This document shows, one piece after another, positions 8,612 to 18,151 of a DNA stretch of 64,000 bases (positions are counted from its first letter, which is position 1; each line of letters begins with the position of its first letter). The notes beneath the pieces were generated by a model that had not been told where the DNA came from, searched no databases, and saw only the letters and a program-made list of their open reading frames with translations. Position numbers and translations under genes: made by a program. Source of the DNA: Agrococcus casei LMG 22410 (GTDB lineage: Bacteria; Actinomycetota; Actinomycetes; Actinomycetales; Microbacteriaceae); NCBI RefSeq assembly GCF_900163565.1, contig NZ_FUHU01000010.1, positions 1 through 64,000 on the forward strand. Direction: 5' to 3'.

Positions 8612-9460
8612 CTAGAACTCCTCGTGCGTCGCCGGGTCCCACTCGGGATGCACGGGCTTTGCCAGCGTGGCGACGCTCGCGAAGTCCTGCTCGGTCAGGT
8701 CGAAGCCGAACACATCGAGGTTCTGCTTCTGTCGTTCAGGGCTGCTCGACCGGGGGATCGGCAGGATGCCCTGCTGGGTGTGCCAGCGCAGCATCGCCTG
8801 TCCGAAGCTGACGCCGTGCTCTTCGGCGATGACGCCGAACACCTGGCGAGTGTCGTCACCCAGGCCGTGCAGACCGCCGATAGGACTCCACGCCTGGGTG
8901 AGCACACCCATCCGCTCGTGCTCTGCACGCCATTCGTCGCGCGGCAGATCGGGTGAGACCTGAATCTGGTTGAGAGCAGGCGTCACGCCTGTCTCGTCGA
9001 TGACCCGCTGCAGGTGCTCGGGCATGAAGTTCGACGTGCCGACCGACCGCAGCTGGCCATCAGCCCTGGCGTCGATCATGGCCCTGAACGACTCGACGTA
9101 CTTGTCGATGCGCGGCAGCGGCCAGTGGATCACGTAGAGGTCGATCTGCTCGAGGCCGAGGCGCTCGAGCGACCCTTCGATCGAGCGCCTTGTCTCGTCG
9201 TAGCCGTGATCGCGACCGGGCAGCTTCGTCTGCAGCGTGATCTCGTCGCGGCGCACGGCACCCGACTGCACGGCATCGCGAATCGCGCGGCCGACAGGCT
9301 CTTCGTTGTCGTAGCGCATCGCGGTGTCGAACAGGCGATAGCCCATCGCGATCGCACTGGTCACCGCGTTGTACGCATCGTCGCCGAGCAATTCGGCAGT
9401 GCCGAAGCCGACAGCGGGAATCTCGAAGTCGTCGTTGAGTCGATATACGGGAATGCTCAT
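8612..9460 (-). CDS. Aldo/keto reductase
   Basis: This 282-residue NADPH-dependent oxidoreductase has the AKR TIM-barrel signature. The catalytic tetrad is visible as Asp45 (YRLFDTA), Tyr50 (MRYDNEE), Lys79 (LQTKLPG) and His112 (VIHWPL). The cofactor-binding C-terminal segment IPRSSSPERQKQNLDVF resembles the IPKS...R..EN motif of the 2,5-diketo-D-gluconate reductase group. It should reduce carbonyl compounds in the cytosol; the natural substrate cannot be read from the sequence. ATG 9460 starts MSIPVYRLND. It is nine bases downstream of the DUF418 gene on the same strand, so the two may be co-transcribed. Confidence 0.92.
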   Translation of the reverse strand: MSIPVYRLNDDFEIPAVGFGTAELLGDDAYNAVTSAIAMGYRLFDTAMRYDNEEPVGRAIRDAVQSGAVRRDEITLQTKLPGRDHGYDETRRSIEGSLERLGLEQIDLYVIHWPLPRIDKYVESFRAMIDARADGQLRSVGTSNFMPEHLQRVIDETGVTPALNQIQVSPDLPRDEWRAEHERMGVLTQAWSPIGGLHGLGDDTRQVFGVIAEEHGVSFGQAMLRWHTQQGILPIPRSSSPERQKQNLDVFGFDLTEQDFASVATLAKPVHPEWDPATHEEF

Positions 9461-9469
9461 GCCGCCAGG

Positions 9470-10675
9470 CTATCTGGCAGCAGCATCCGTCCGCTGTCGC
9501 CCGTACGTCAGTCTGCGCAACAGCACCTCAGCCGGGCCGCGAGCGCCGCGCGACTCGAGCAGCACTGCCAGCAGCACCGAGACGATCCAGACGAGCACTG
9601 CGATCCCGAGCGCCCCTGCAGTGCCAACCGAGCCTCCCAGCCCGAACCCCCACGCCGAGAACAGCGGCGCGAACACCAGCGACTGCAGCAGGTAGAAGGT
9701 TAGCGACCGCTTGCCGACCGCAGCGATCCAAAGCGCGACAGCAGGCGGCGCACTCTGCCAGCGGGCCGCGATCAGCCCAAACAGCGCGACATAGCCGAGC
9801 GCTCCGGCTGCCCCGAGCACGAAGTCGACACCAGAGAACGCCCACGAAGGCAGCCCAAACACCCCAAGATGCGTCAGCGCCGTCGGCATGCCGCCGAGCA
9901 GCCCGACAGGGATGCCGACTACGGCGACGCGCGTCAGCAGACGACGATGACGGGCAGGGTCGTCGAGCACACCGTGACGCGCAGCCAGCCAGCCGAGCAG
10001 AATGCAGAGCGGAACAGCACTGAAGAAGCCCTGCACGACTCCGATCGACGCCCACATCATGAGCCTGCCGCCGATGCTCGCGAGGTAGCTCTCTGTCGCA
10101 ACCGTGAGATCGCGTGAGACGTCCGCAGACTCGAGTGCTCCGGTCGGCATGAATACCGCAGCGGCAATCCCGCCAACCAGACTGAAGACCGCAAACAGCG
10201 CCATGAGACCGGCCAGCACCCACACGCAGATCGTCAGCGTGCGATCGGTGCGATCGAAGAATATGCCGACCAGCACGAGTCCAACCAGTCCGTACGCGCC
10301 GACGATGTCACCCATGAACAGCAGCGCAGCGTGGGGCAAGCCGAACGCTAGCAGCATCGCCCAGTGACGACGTCGCAGCATCCGCCGCACTTCGCGATAC
10401 TCAATGCCGCGCGCAATCCTCGAGCGTGTGAACTGCACCATGCCGTAGCCGAAGAGAAACGCGAAGAGCGGATACGCCCTTCCGTCGACAGCGATCATCA
10501 TGAAGGCTTGCAGCGCCCGGTCGAGCGCCGTGCCATCCAGCGGATGCGCGCCGGCCATGCCGAAGTCGCGTCCGTACAGAAACCAAGACACGTTGGCCAT
10601 CGCGATGAGCAGCAGCATGAACCCGCGAGCGAGATCAGGCGCAAAGGCACGGGCGACGGGTGCAGGAGTGTTCAT
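9470..10675 (-). CDS. DUF418 family membrane protein
   Basis: The 401-residue protein has about ten hydrophobic segments. The N-terminus (PDLARGFMLLLIAMANVSWFL) and the motifs FAFLFGYGMVQF, MLLAFGLPHAALLFMGDIV and VGKRSLTFYLLQSLVFAPLF fit the DUF418 family, which is related to heparan-alpha-glucosaminide acetyltransferase-like membrane acyltransferases. No biochemical role is established for most members. The start was taken at ATG 10675 (MNTPAPVARAF), since the frame upstream is low-complexity and non-membrane. It is divergent from the large secreted protein gene at 10764, with both promoters in the 88-bp gap. Confidence 0.85.
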   Translation of the reverse strand: MNTPAPVARAFAPDLARGFMLLLIAMANVSWFLYGRDFGMAGAHPLDGTALDRALQAFMMIAVDGRAYPLFAFLFGYGMVQFTRSRIARGIEYREVRRMLRRRHWAMLLAFGLPHAALLFMGDIVGAYGLVGLVLVGIFFDRTDRTLTICVWVLAGLMALFAVFSLVGGIAAAVFMPTGALESADVSRDLTVATESYLASIGGRLMMWASIGVVQGFFSAVPLCILLGWLAARHGVLDDPARHRRLLTRVAVVGIPVGLLGGMPTALTHLGVFGLPSWAFSGVDFVLGAAGALGYVALFGLIAARWQSAPPAVALWIAAVGKRSLTFYLLQSLVFAPLFSAWGFGLGGSVGTAGALGIAVLVWIVSVLLAVLLESRGARGPAEVLLRRLTYGRQRTDAAAR

Positions 10676-10763
10676 CACGAGTTCACGTCCCTCGGAGGGT
10701 CTCGACATCTCAACAGAGAATGCTTGGGTCGTCCCATATTCTGCCCCATCAGGAGGATCCACC

Positions 10764-13700
10764 GTGCTTGCATCCGCATCCAAGTGGCGTCGTACAGCGC
10801 AGGTCGCGCTGGCCGGTGCCTTGGCTGTCGGTCTGGCCGCACCGCTGACTGGCATGGCATCGACGGGCGCAGCAGCGCTCACACCGACGCCCGCCCTCGA
10901 CGTGCCGACCGACCAGACATCGCTCGTTCTCAACTACTTCAACGACTTCACGCTCAACAACGTGCGCGACGCCGACGACCCCATCCCCACAAGCACTCGC
11001 GTCTACGTGCAGGATGCAGAAGGCACGCTCTGGAACACCGCAGCAGGCTCGAACGAGCTGGTCGTGTTTCCCGACATGGCACCCGGCGAAGCCAAGATCC
11101 TCTACTCGGGCGGCGCAGTCTCGGGCAAGGTCGCAACCGATGCCGACGGCAACCGCCTCGCGGTCGAGGCAGGTCCAGGCCAGGTCGAGACCCACAAGAT
11201 CGACGAGGAGACCGGCGAGGTCGTCGTCAGCAACCTGAACCTGACGGGCAACTACTACACCGCATCGGTCACCCTCGCAGAGGGCCAGGTCACCGAGCAC
11301 CAGGCCGCCGTCTCGACCACCAAGAGCCAGGCGACCGTCTCGATCGTCGACGCTGAGGGCACCGTCATCGACGCCGACCCGAGCATTGACTTCTCGTTCA
11401 CCAACGGCGCCGCAGAGCTTGCAGCCGAGCGCTGGGCCAACAACTCCCCCGGTCGCTACAACGCGGTCGACGCATCGGGCAGCGCCTCAGGCATCTCAGC
11501 ACCTGCCCTGACCGTGCATGCACCCGAGGGGTACGCGATCCACTCGGCCACCGCATCCGCCGGCAACACGCAGCTGCCCGTCACGACTGACGGCACATCG
11601 GCAACCGTGCAGGCGGCAGACCTGCCCCGTCGCACCGGCACGATCGCCTGGACGGTCGCGTTCACCGAGCAAACTGAGCCGGTCGCCTCGACCGAGCTCA
11701 ACGTTCGATACTGGGCCGACCGCGTCGTCGACGGTGTCTACGACACCTCGGTCACCGACGAGTCCGGGCGCACGGACGAACTGCCCGCCACGAGCGGAAT
11801 CGTCTACGTCATCGACGCAGACGGCGAGTACTGGAGCACCACGGCAGGCGAAGACGGCCTGCTCTCGTTCCCCGGTATCGCAGCCGGCGAGGCGAAGGTG
11901 CTCATGGGTGTGAGCAACGAGCAGATGACGGTGCAGGACGCCGCGTCTGACCGCAACCTGCCTGTGACCCGCGAGCATTACACACACCCCGTGACCTACA
12001 TCGACCCCGCGACGGGCGAGCACCGCGAGTCGCGCGTTGGCGGACAGCTGCTGTTCGAGGGCACCGCATTCGTGGCCGAAGAGGCCGTTGAGGGCGAGAC
12101 CGCTGACTTCCGCACGAGCCTCGTGCGCACCAACGCCGAGATCACGCTCGACGGCGAGGCTGTCGGCAGCGACTACGCATCGGTCGAGTTCGCGAACAAC
12201 GACGAGTGGTTCGCAACCGGCATCGGCGGCAACGGCACCTACATCTACCCGCTGCACGGCACTGACGATAGCCGCGCTCAGTCGCTCGGCGCCCACACAG
12301 TGAGCGTGAAGGTCGAGGCAGCCGAGGGCTATCGAGTCGATTCGGTCACCCCGGCCAACGGCGGCGATGAGATGACCGTCACAGAGGCCAACGGCGTCTA
12401 CACGGTGCAGACGACTGAGCTGACGACAAGCTTCGACATCATCAAGTGGAACATCGTCATCGCAGAGCAGCCCGCAGGCGCCGAGGCGACCGTGCAGTTC
12501 TGGAACGACCGCGTCGTCGACGGCGTCTTCGACACCTCGGTCACCGACGAAGACGGACGCACGGATGCGCCCAGCACCGGATACGTCTACCTGCAGGATG
12601 CAGACGGCAAGTGGTGGAGCACCACCGCTGACGACAACGGCGAGTTCGGCTTCGCAGGCATCGCCGAGGGCGAGGCACGCGTGTTCTTCACACTGTCGAA
12701 CGACCGCGGCACCGTGCAGAACGCCGACGACCAGCACCTGGCTCGCACCACCGAGCCTCGTGGGACGACCGGCGTGACGTACATCAGCCCGTCGACCGGC
12801 GTGCTCATCGAGAACACCCGCATCCCCCAGTCGGGCACCTTCTTCGAGGGCACCGTGACGGCTGGCGCAGATGCTGATGCATTCGAGTTCCGCAGCGCGA
12901 TGGTCATGACCAACGCAACCGTGACTGTCGACGGCGAGACGGCCGACGCCGACCTCGCTGAGGTGTCGTTCTTCAACAACGGCGACGCATTCGAAGCTGT
13001 TCGCAACAGCAGGGGACTGCACTACCCGAAGCAGAGTGCCTCAGAGACGGCACAGCAGGCATTCGGCGCCCACGACTTCGGCCTCTCGGTCGCAGTCGCC
13101 GAAGGCTACGAAGTCGTCTCGATCACCGCATCCGACCGTGACGACGCCGTTGCATTCACCGAGGCAGACGGCACCTACACGGTGTCGACGACCGACCTCG
13201 GCTCGAACTTCGACGTCGTGCGCTGGAACATCGAGATCGCACCCGTGCCGCCGGTCACCGAACTGACCGTGCAGTACTGGAACGACCGCGTCGTCGACGG
13301 CGTCTTCGGTGAGGGCGACCGCCTGAACGACTCGGGCTACGTCTACCTGCAGGATGCAGACGGACAGTGGTTCAGCACGAGCGCCGACGAGAACGGCCAG
13401 TTCACGTTCACCGGCGCAGCCGAGGGCGAGGCGAAGGTGTTCTTCACCCTGGCCAACACCCGCGGCACCGTCCAGAACGCTGACGACCAGCACCTCGCAC
13501 GCACGACCGAGCACGGCGGACAGCCCGTGACCTACGTCGACCCCGCAACGGGCGAGACGACGGATGCGCGCATCCCGTCGTCCACTCCCCTGCTGCAGGG
13601 CACGGCCACAGTGTCAGAGGCTGGCGTCGAGACCGACGTCGAGCAGTTCCGCTCGACGATGATCCACACCAACGCCACCGTGTCGGTCGACGGCGAGACT

Positions 13701-14879
13701 GCGGCTCCCGATGCTGCACAGCTCGTGTTCGCCAACAACGGCGACGTCTTCGAGACCGCATCGAACGCATCCGGCACTCAGTACCCCGTGCACCCCGGTT
13801 CGTCGAGCCAGCAGGCATTCGGCGCACACGCGTTCAGCCTGACGGTCACACCGGCCGCCGGGTACGAGATTGCATCGGTCACTGCCACCAGCAGCGGCAA
13901 GCCGGTCGACCTCGCCGCGTCGGGCAGCACCTACAACGTGCAGACCGAGCCCCTCGGCTCGAGCTTCGCCGTGGTGAGCTGGTCGGTCGAGCTGGTCGAG
14001 ATCCAGACCGAGGCAAGCGTCGAGTTCTGGAGCGACCGCGTCGTCGACGGCGTCTACGACACTTCGGTTCGCGACGTCTACGGATACACGGATGCGCACA
14101 ACACCGGATACGTCTACCTGCGTGATGCAGACGGCAGCTGGTTCAGCACCACGCTGAACGCAGACGGCCTGCACACCTTCACCGGTGTCGCTGCAGGACC
14201 GGCGGATGTGTTCTTCACGGTTCCCGGCGGCGGCGCAACCGTGCAGGGTGCTGACGACCAGCACCTGCCGACGACTCGCGAGCACCGCGGCCAGACCGAT
14301 GTGACCTACATCGATCCGGTCACGGGCGAGCAGACGCCCGGCGGCGTGATCCCCGCGATCGACCTGTACGCAGGAGCCATCACCGTGGCCGAGGCCGGCG
14401 AGAGCTCGGCTGCAGCCGAGTTCCGCAGCTCGACGGTCGAGGTGATCGCCGAGATCACGGGCAAGGGTCGCGGCAAGGCGAGCGTCGCCTTCTTCAACAA
14501 CGACGAGGTCTTCGCAGCCGAGCGCGGCAAGGGCCAGGTCTTCACTCCCGTGAGCGACAGCGGTGACGCCGTCTTCGGCGCCCACACCGTCGGCATCGCG
14601 GTGCAGGTGAAGAAGGGCCACGAGGTCTCGTCGGTCACTGCCGTCAACGCAGGCGTGGGCGTCGAGGTCACCGACCTCGGCAATGGCGTCTACGCAGTGC
14701 AGACCGCCGACCTGAACTCGAGCTTCGACAGCGTCGAGTTCGAGGTCGAGATCGACAAGCAGCGCTCTGGCGGCTTCTTCGGCTGGATCGGCGGTCTCTT
14801 CGAGACCGTCACAGGCTGGCTCGGAGACTTCTTCGGTGACCTGGGCGACTGGCTCGGCCAGTTCTTCGGACGCCGCTGA
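10764..14879 (+). CDS. Large secreted repeat protein (five ~255-residue modules)
   Basis: The 1371-residue product begins at GTG 10764, seven bases after AGGAGG. A Sec signal peptide is clear (WRRTAQVALAGALAVGLAAP, cleavage probably near residue 38). One diverged and four clear modules follow: about 45-310, then 311-573, 574-832, 833-1082 and 1083-1333. Each opens with a beta-rich unit like the SdrD B or CnaB-type fold (FWNDRVVDGVFD ... GYVYLQDADGKWWSTT, then a GEA.V strand). It continues through THE-like LARTTEH, VTYIDPATG, FRS.M..TNA.V, a FGAH strand and S.DV..WNIEI. There is no LPXTG or membrane anchor; the last 35 residues (GGFFGWIGGLFETVTGWLGD...) form an amphipathic, Trp/Phe-rich tail. 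I do not recognise the family; a surface or matrix role is inferred. Confidence 0.9.
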   Translation: MLASASKWRRTAQVALAGALAVGLAAPLTGMASTGAAALTPTPALDVPTDQTSLVLNYFNDFTLNNVRDADDPIPTSTRVYVQDAEGTLWNTAAGSNELVVFPDMAPGEAKILYSGGAVSGKVATDADGNRLAVEAGPGQVETHKIDEETGEVVVSNLNLTGNYYTASVTLAEGQVTEHQAAVSTTKSQATVSIVDAEGTVIDADPSIDFSFTNGAAELAAERWANNSPGRYNAVDASGSASGISAPALTVHAPEGYAIHSATASAGNTQLPVTTDGTSATVQAADLPRRTGTIAWTVAFTEQTEPVASTELNVRYWADRVVDGVYDTSVTDESGRTDELPATSGIVYVIDADGEYWSTTAGEDGLLSFPGIAAGEAKVLMGVSNEQMTVQDAASDRNLPVTREHYTHPVTYIDPATGEHRESRVGGQLLFEGTAFVAEEAVEGETADFRTSLVRTNAEITLDGEAVGSDYASVEFANNDEWFATGIGGNGTYIYPLHGTDDSRAQSLGAHTVSVKVEAAEGYRVDSVTPANGGDEMTVTEANGVYTVQTTELTTSFDIIKWNIVIAEQPAGAEATVQFWNDRVVDGVFDTSVTDEDGRTDAPSTGYVYLQDADGKWWSTTADDNGEFGFAGIAEGEARVFFTLSNDRGTVQNADDQHLARTTEPRGTTGVTYISPSTGVLIENTRIPQSGTFFEGTVTAGADADAFEFRSAMVMTNATVTVDGETADADLAEVSFFNNGDAFEAVRNSRGLHYPKQSASETAQQAFGAHDFGLSVAVAEGYEVVSITASDRDDAVAFTEADGTYTVSTTDLGSNFDVVRWNIEIAPVPPVTELTVQYWNDRVVDGVFGEGDRLNDSGYVYLQDADGQWFSTSADENGQFTFTGAAEGEAKVFFTLANTRGTVQNADDQHLARTTEHGGQPVTYVDPATGETTDARIPSSTPLLQGTATVSEAGVETDVEQFRSTMIHTNATVSVDGETAAPDAAQLVFANNGDVFETASNASGTQYPVHPGSSSQQAFGAHAFSLTVTPAAGYEIASVTATSSGKPVDLAASGSTYNVQTEPLGSSFAVVSWSVELVEIQTEASVEFWSDRVVDGVYDTSVRDVYGYTDAHNTGYVYLRDADGSWFSTTLNADGLHTFTGVAAGPADVFFTVPGGGATVQGADDQHLPTTREHRGQTDVTYIDPVTGEQTPGGVIPAIDLYAGAITVAEAGESSAAAEFRSSTVEVIAEITGKGRGKASVAFFNNDEVFAAERGKGQVFTPVSDSGDAVFGAHTVGIAVQVKKGHEVSSVTAVNAGVGVEVTDLGNGVYAVQTADLNSSFDSVEFEVEIDKQRSGGFFGWIGGLFETVTGWLGDFFGDLGDWLGQFFGRR
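11694..14762 (+). repeat. Four tandem coding repeats of 750-790 bp
   Basis: Module starts are at 11694, 12483, 13260 and 14010, each encoding E-x-x-V-x-(F/Y)-W-x-D-R-V-V-D-G-V. Neighbouring copies share long identical stretches such as GACCGCGTCGTCGACGG and CAGGATGCAGACGG. An earlier, more diverged copy covers roughly 10890-11690. Similar DNA in tandem is prone to recombination and copy-number change. Confidence 0.85.
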
Positions 14880-14896
14880 CTCGTCAGCGCATGACA

Positions 14897-14926
14897 GAAG
14901 GGGGAGCGAATCATCGCTCCCCCTTC
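14897..14926. terminator. Bidirectional rho-independent terminator
   Basis: A perfect 13-bp stem (GAAGGGGGAGCGA / TCGCTCCCCCTTC) closes a four-base loop (ATCA at 14910-14913). It sits between the convergent ends of the secreted repeat protein (14879) and the acyl-CoA oxidase gene (14943), with TTCTT downstream on the + side. Confidence 0.88.
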
Positions 14927-14942
14927 TTCACGCCCCGGGGCT

Positions 14943-16994
14943 TCAGCTGGCGGCAGCCACTTCCTTGGCACGCGCCTTCTCCTCGGCCTTGGCCTTGGCA
15001 CGCAGCTCCTTCTCGGTGACCGGAAGATCGCCCGATTCGCGCAGCTCGCTGTAGTGCGCCATCGCCTCGGCCTGACGCTTTCCTTCGGCCTGCGTTGCGA
15101 TCGGAGCCCGCAGGATGTCGTCGCCGTAGCCAAACGCGTCGACCAGGTCTTCTGCGTGCGGACGGATGCGCTGCAGCAGGCGTTCGATGGTCGAGGTGAC
15201 CGCCTTCGCACGCTGACCCGAGAGCAGCCCGTTCGCCTGGTACCAGCCGGAGTGCGACTCGATCATGGTCATCGCGAACAGGTCGCGAACGTAGGTCATG
15301 ATCTTGCGCGTCGCCTCAGGCATGCGCTCGAGAGCAGCGTTGAAGGCGTTCAGCTGCTGCAGCTCAGCCCATGCGCGAGCAACCTCGAGCAGCTGGTTCT
15401 GCTCGTCATTGAACATCGCAGCGGCCTTGGCCTTGTCATCGCGCGGCGCCTTGCGCAGGCGTCCGGCGATGTCAGCGACCATAACCTCGATGCGATCCTC
15501 GAAGAGCTCGGTCTGCCACTTGGTGTTGCGCAGCTCACGAGCAGCCCTGGCAGGGTTCCCCATGTCATGCATGTCCTGGCGCACGACATGCAGACCGACC
15601 TGCGCCGCAGCACGTCCGGCAAACTCCTTGGCTGCGAACTGTGCCAGCGAAGCGGCAGAAGCACCCTTGAACTGCTTCGAGAAGTCGCCCAGCAGGCGCT
15701 TGCCGACAAGCTGCAGCAGCACCGTGTTGTCGCCCTCGAAGGTCGTGTAGATGTCGAGATCCTCGTACCAGGAGCCGAACCGGTTCTCGCCCATGTAGCC
15801 AGCGCCGCCACAGGCTTCGCGAGCCTCCTGCAGCGTGTCGAGCCCATGCCATGTCGACAGCGACTTCAGACCGGCGGCGAGCGTCTCGAGATCCTCGCGG
15901 CTCTCAGGCGTGTCTTCCGCACCCGAGAAGACACCGTCGAACTTGCGCAGCAGCACCTCGTGCGAATAGCTCATCGCATAGGTCTTCGCGAGACGCGTGA
16001 ACAGACGACGCTGGTGGCTGCGGTAATCGAGCAGCAGCTCTTCCTTCTCGTCGCTCGACTGGTTGAACTGGCGACGCTGCAGCGCATAGCGGATGGCGAT
16101 CGACAGCGCCGCCTTCGACGCCACGACAGCAGAGCCGTCGAGCGAGACGCGACCCTGCACGAGCGTGCCGAGCATCGTGAAGAAGCGACGGCCGGGGCTG
16201 TCGATGGTGCTCGAGTATGTTCCGTCGGCGTCGACAGCGCCGTAGCGGTTCAGGAGGTCGTGGCGCGGGATGCGCACGTTCGTGAACGTGAAGCCTCCGT
16301 TGTCGATGCCGTTCAGGCCGTTCTTGAAGCCGTCGTCGTGTGCGACGATGCCGTCGAGCAGCTCGCCCTCCGGCGTGCGCACGGGCACGTAGAAGGCGTG
16401 CACACCGTGGTTGACGCCCTGGGTGATGAGCTGCGCGAAGACGACAGCGGCCTGACCGTGCAGGGCTGCGTTTCCGAGGAACTCCTTCTTCGCACCCGGG
16501 TACGGCGTGTGGATGACGAACTCCTGCGCATCCGCGTCGTACGTCGCAGTGGTGCCGATGGCCGCAACGTCAGAGCCGTGGCCCTTCTCAGTCATGGCGA
16601 ACGCGCCGGGGATCTTGAAGCTCGCGACATCGGGCAGCAGGCGCTCGTGGTGGTCAGCGGTGCCGAGGTGCAGGATCGCCGCACCGAAGAGGCCGTACTG
16701 CACGCCCGCTTTGATCTGCAGGCTCGGGTCTGCGAGGAAGAGCTCTGCGAACGCGGCGATATTGCCGCCGTGGTTGCTGTCTCCGCCTGCCGACTCCGGG
16801 AACGCTGCGCGCACCGCACCGTCGGCGGCGAGCTCGTGCATCTGACCCATGACGCGGTCTCGGTGGTCTTCCATCGTCTGGTTGAGGATGCGCTGGTATT
16901 TCGGGTCGGCTGCCTTCGCTCGGCCTCCCAGACGTTCATCAGCCCACTTGCCCAGCAAGTCACGGCCGAGCCATTCAACATCTATACGCGACAC
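14943..16994 (-). CDS. Acyl-CoA oxidase/dehydrogenase
   Basis: At 683 residues this flavoprotein has the length and order of peroxisomal-type acyl-CoA oxidases rather than the 380-residue dehydrogenases. Visible features are the FAD/substrate segment GAFAMTEKGHGSDVAAIGT, the RIPRHDLLNRYG region, a central helical domain (GRVSLDGSAVVASKAALSIA) and ACGGAGYMGENRFGSW followed by the catalytic-glutamate motif TTFEGDNTVLLQ near residue 418. The C-terminal third is an oxidase-type helical domain with a charged K/A-rich tail. It would introduce the 2,3-double bond in fatty acyl-CoA during beta-oxidation. The start is GTG 16994 behind GGAGG. Confidence 0.92.
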   Translation of the reverse strand: MSRIDVEWLGRDLLGKWADERLGGRAKAADPKYQRILNQTMEDHRDRVMGQMHELAADGAVRAAFPESAGGDSNHGGNIAAFAELFLADPSLQIKAGVQYGLFGAAILHLGTADHHERLLPDVASFKIPGAFAMTEKGHGSDVAAIGTTATYDADAQEFVIHTPYPGAKKEFLGNAALHGQAAVVFAQLITQGVNHGVHAFYVPVRTPEGELLDGIVAHDDGFKNGLNGIDNGGFTFTNVRIPRHDLLNRYGAVDADGTYSSTIDSPGRRFFTMLGTLVQGRVSLDGSAVVASKAALSIAIRYALQRRQFNQSSDEKEELLLDYRSHQRRLFTRLAKTYAMSYSHEVLLRKFDGVFSGAEDTPESREDLETLAAGLKSLSTWHGLDTLQEAREACGGAGYMGENRFGSWYEDLDIYTTFEGDNTVLLQLVGKRLLGDFSKQFKGASAASLAQFAAKEFAGRAAAQVGLHVVRQDMHDMGNPARAARELRNTKWQTELFEDRIEVMVADIAGRLRKAPRDDKAKAAAMFNDEQNQLLEVARAWAELQQLNAFNAALERMPEATRKIMTYVRDLFAMTMIESHSGWYQANGLLSGQRAKAVTSTIERLLQRIRPHAEDLVDAFGYGDDILRAPIATQAEGKRQAEAMAHYSELRESGDLPVTEKELRAKAKAEEKARAKEVAAAS

Positions 16995-17155
16995 TTCGCC
17001 TCCATCATCGATGTCTTCAGGCTATGCGGGCTTTGGCCAGCGCGACAGAACGTTGTCACACGGCACAACGCCCGCGAAGACGCCTCTTGCACTCCTTGTG
17101 CGACCTGCACAACTCGGAGCGTGCGAGACAGTGGCGAACACACCAGAATGGAGTC

Positions 17156-18151
17156 ATGAAGCCACGCACCAGCATGCTGATCGGAGTCGGCCTCGTGCTG
17201 ATCTCGGTCTGCTGCGTGCAGCTGGGCTCTGTGGTCGGAAAGTCGACGTTCGACAGAGCCGACCCGGCATCCGTCACCTTCGGCCGCCTCGCGATCGCAG
17301 CCGCTGTGCTGCTGCTCGTCGCGCGGCCGAACCTGCTGGCGTTCAGAGGCCGCACCTGGGCGTGGATGCTGCTGCTCGGAGCCACGATGGCCGGCATGAA
17401 CTTCACGTTCTATCTCGCCATCGAGCGCATCCCGGTCGGGGTCGCGGTCACGATCGAGCTGATCGGCCCGCTGACCGTCTCGCTCGTGCAGTCGAAGCGC
17501 TTCAGGGAGCTGATCTGGGTGCTCATCGCACTGCTCGGCATCGTCCTGATCGGGCTGCAATCGTTTCGCGGGGTCATCGATCCCGTCGGCATCCTGCTGG
17601 CTGCCTTCGCGGGCGTCTGCTGGGGCGCCTACATCATCGCGTCGAAGCAGGTCGGCCAGCGCGTCGCCGGTTTGAAGGGCCTGGCCATCGCGCTGATGGT
17701 CAGCGCCATAGTCGTGCTGCCGTTCGCGATCGTGCCGTTCGTTCGCGACGTGTCGGCCGATCCGACGGTGCTGCTGCCGATGGGCCTCATCGCACTGCTG
17801 TCAAGCCTGCTCGCCTATGGCGTCGAGCTCGTGGCGCTTCGGCGCATCCCGACGCGCGTGTTCGGCGTCATGATGGCACTCGAGCCCGCTGTCGCCGCAG
17901 CATTCGCAGTTCTGCTGCTGCATGAGGCGGTCGGCGGACTCGAGATCGTGGCGATCGCTCTGGTCATGATCGCCTCCGCAGGAGTCGCATACACTGCTGC
18001 ACCGAAGGCGGACCCGATCGTCACGGGAACCTTCGGTACCATCGTGCCGGCCCACGAATCGTTTGATGTAGCAACCTGCCCGATCGACATCATCGAGCAG
18101 TTCGACGATGACGATCCGCAGAACATTGACCCGAACGACGAGCTGACATGA
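17156..18151 (+). CDS. EamA/RhtA-type DMT transporter
   Basis: The 331-residue protein has ten hydrophobic helices arranged as two EamA repeats (VVGKSTFDRADPASVTFGRL near 30; WGAYIIASKQVGQRVAG near 160). RIPVGVAVTIELIGPLTVSL and ALEPAVAAAFAVLLLHEAVG match the threonine/homoserine exporter RhtA group. It probably exports amino acids or other small metabolites. A hydrophilic acidic tail of about 45 residues (ending DDDDPQNIDPNDELT) is an addition to the usual fold. ATG 17156 is preceded by GGAG. Its stop overlaps the next start by four bases, so the two genes are translationally coupled. Confidence 0.9.
   Translation: MKPRTSMLIGVGLVLISVCCVQLGSVVGKSTFDRADPASVTFGRLAIAAAVLLLVARPNLLAFRGRTWAWMLLLGATMAGMNFTFYLAIERIPVGVAVTIELIGPLTVSLVQSKRFRELIWVLIALLGIVLIGLQSFRGVIDPVGILLAAFAGVCWGAYIIASKQVGQRVAGLKGLAIALMVSAIVVLPFAIVPFVRDVSADPTVLLPMGLIALLSSLLAYGVELVALRRIPTRVFGVMMALEPAVAAAFAVLLLHEAVGGLEIVAIALVMIASAGVAYTAAPKADPIVTGTFGTIVPAHESFDVATCPIDIIEQFDDDDPQNIDPNDELT

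Noticed and set aside
15054-17159. Plus-strand reading frame of 701 codons
   Set aside because: It mirrors the acyl-CoA oxidase gene, whose motifs are clear on the minus strand. Composition is that of an antisense frame.
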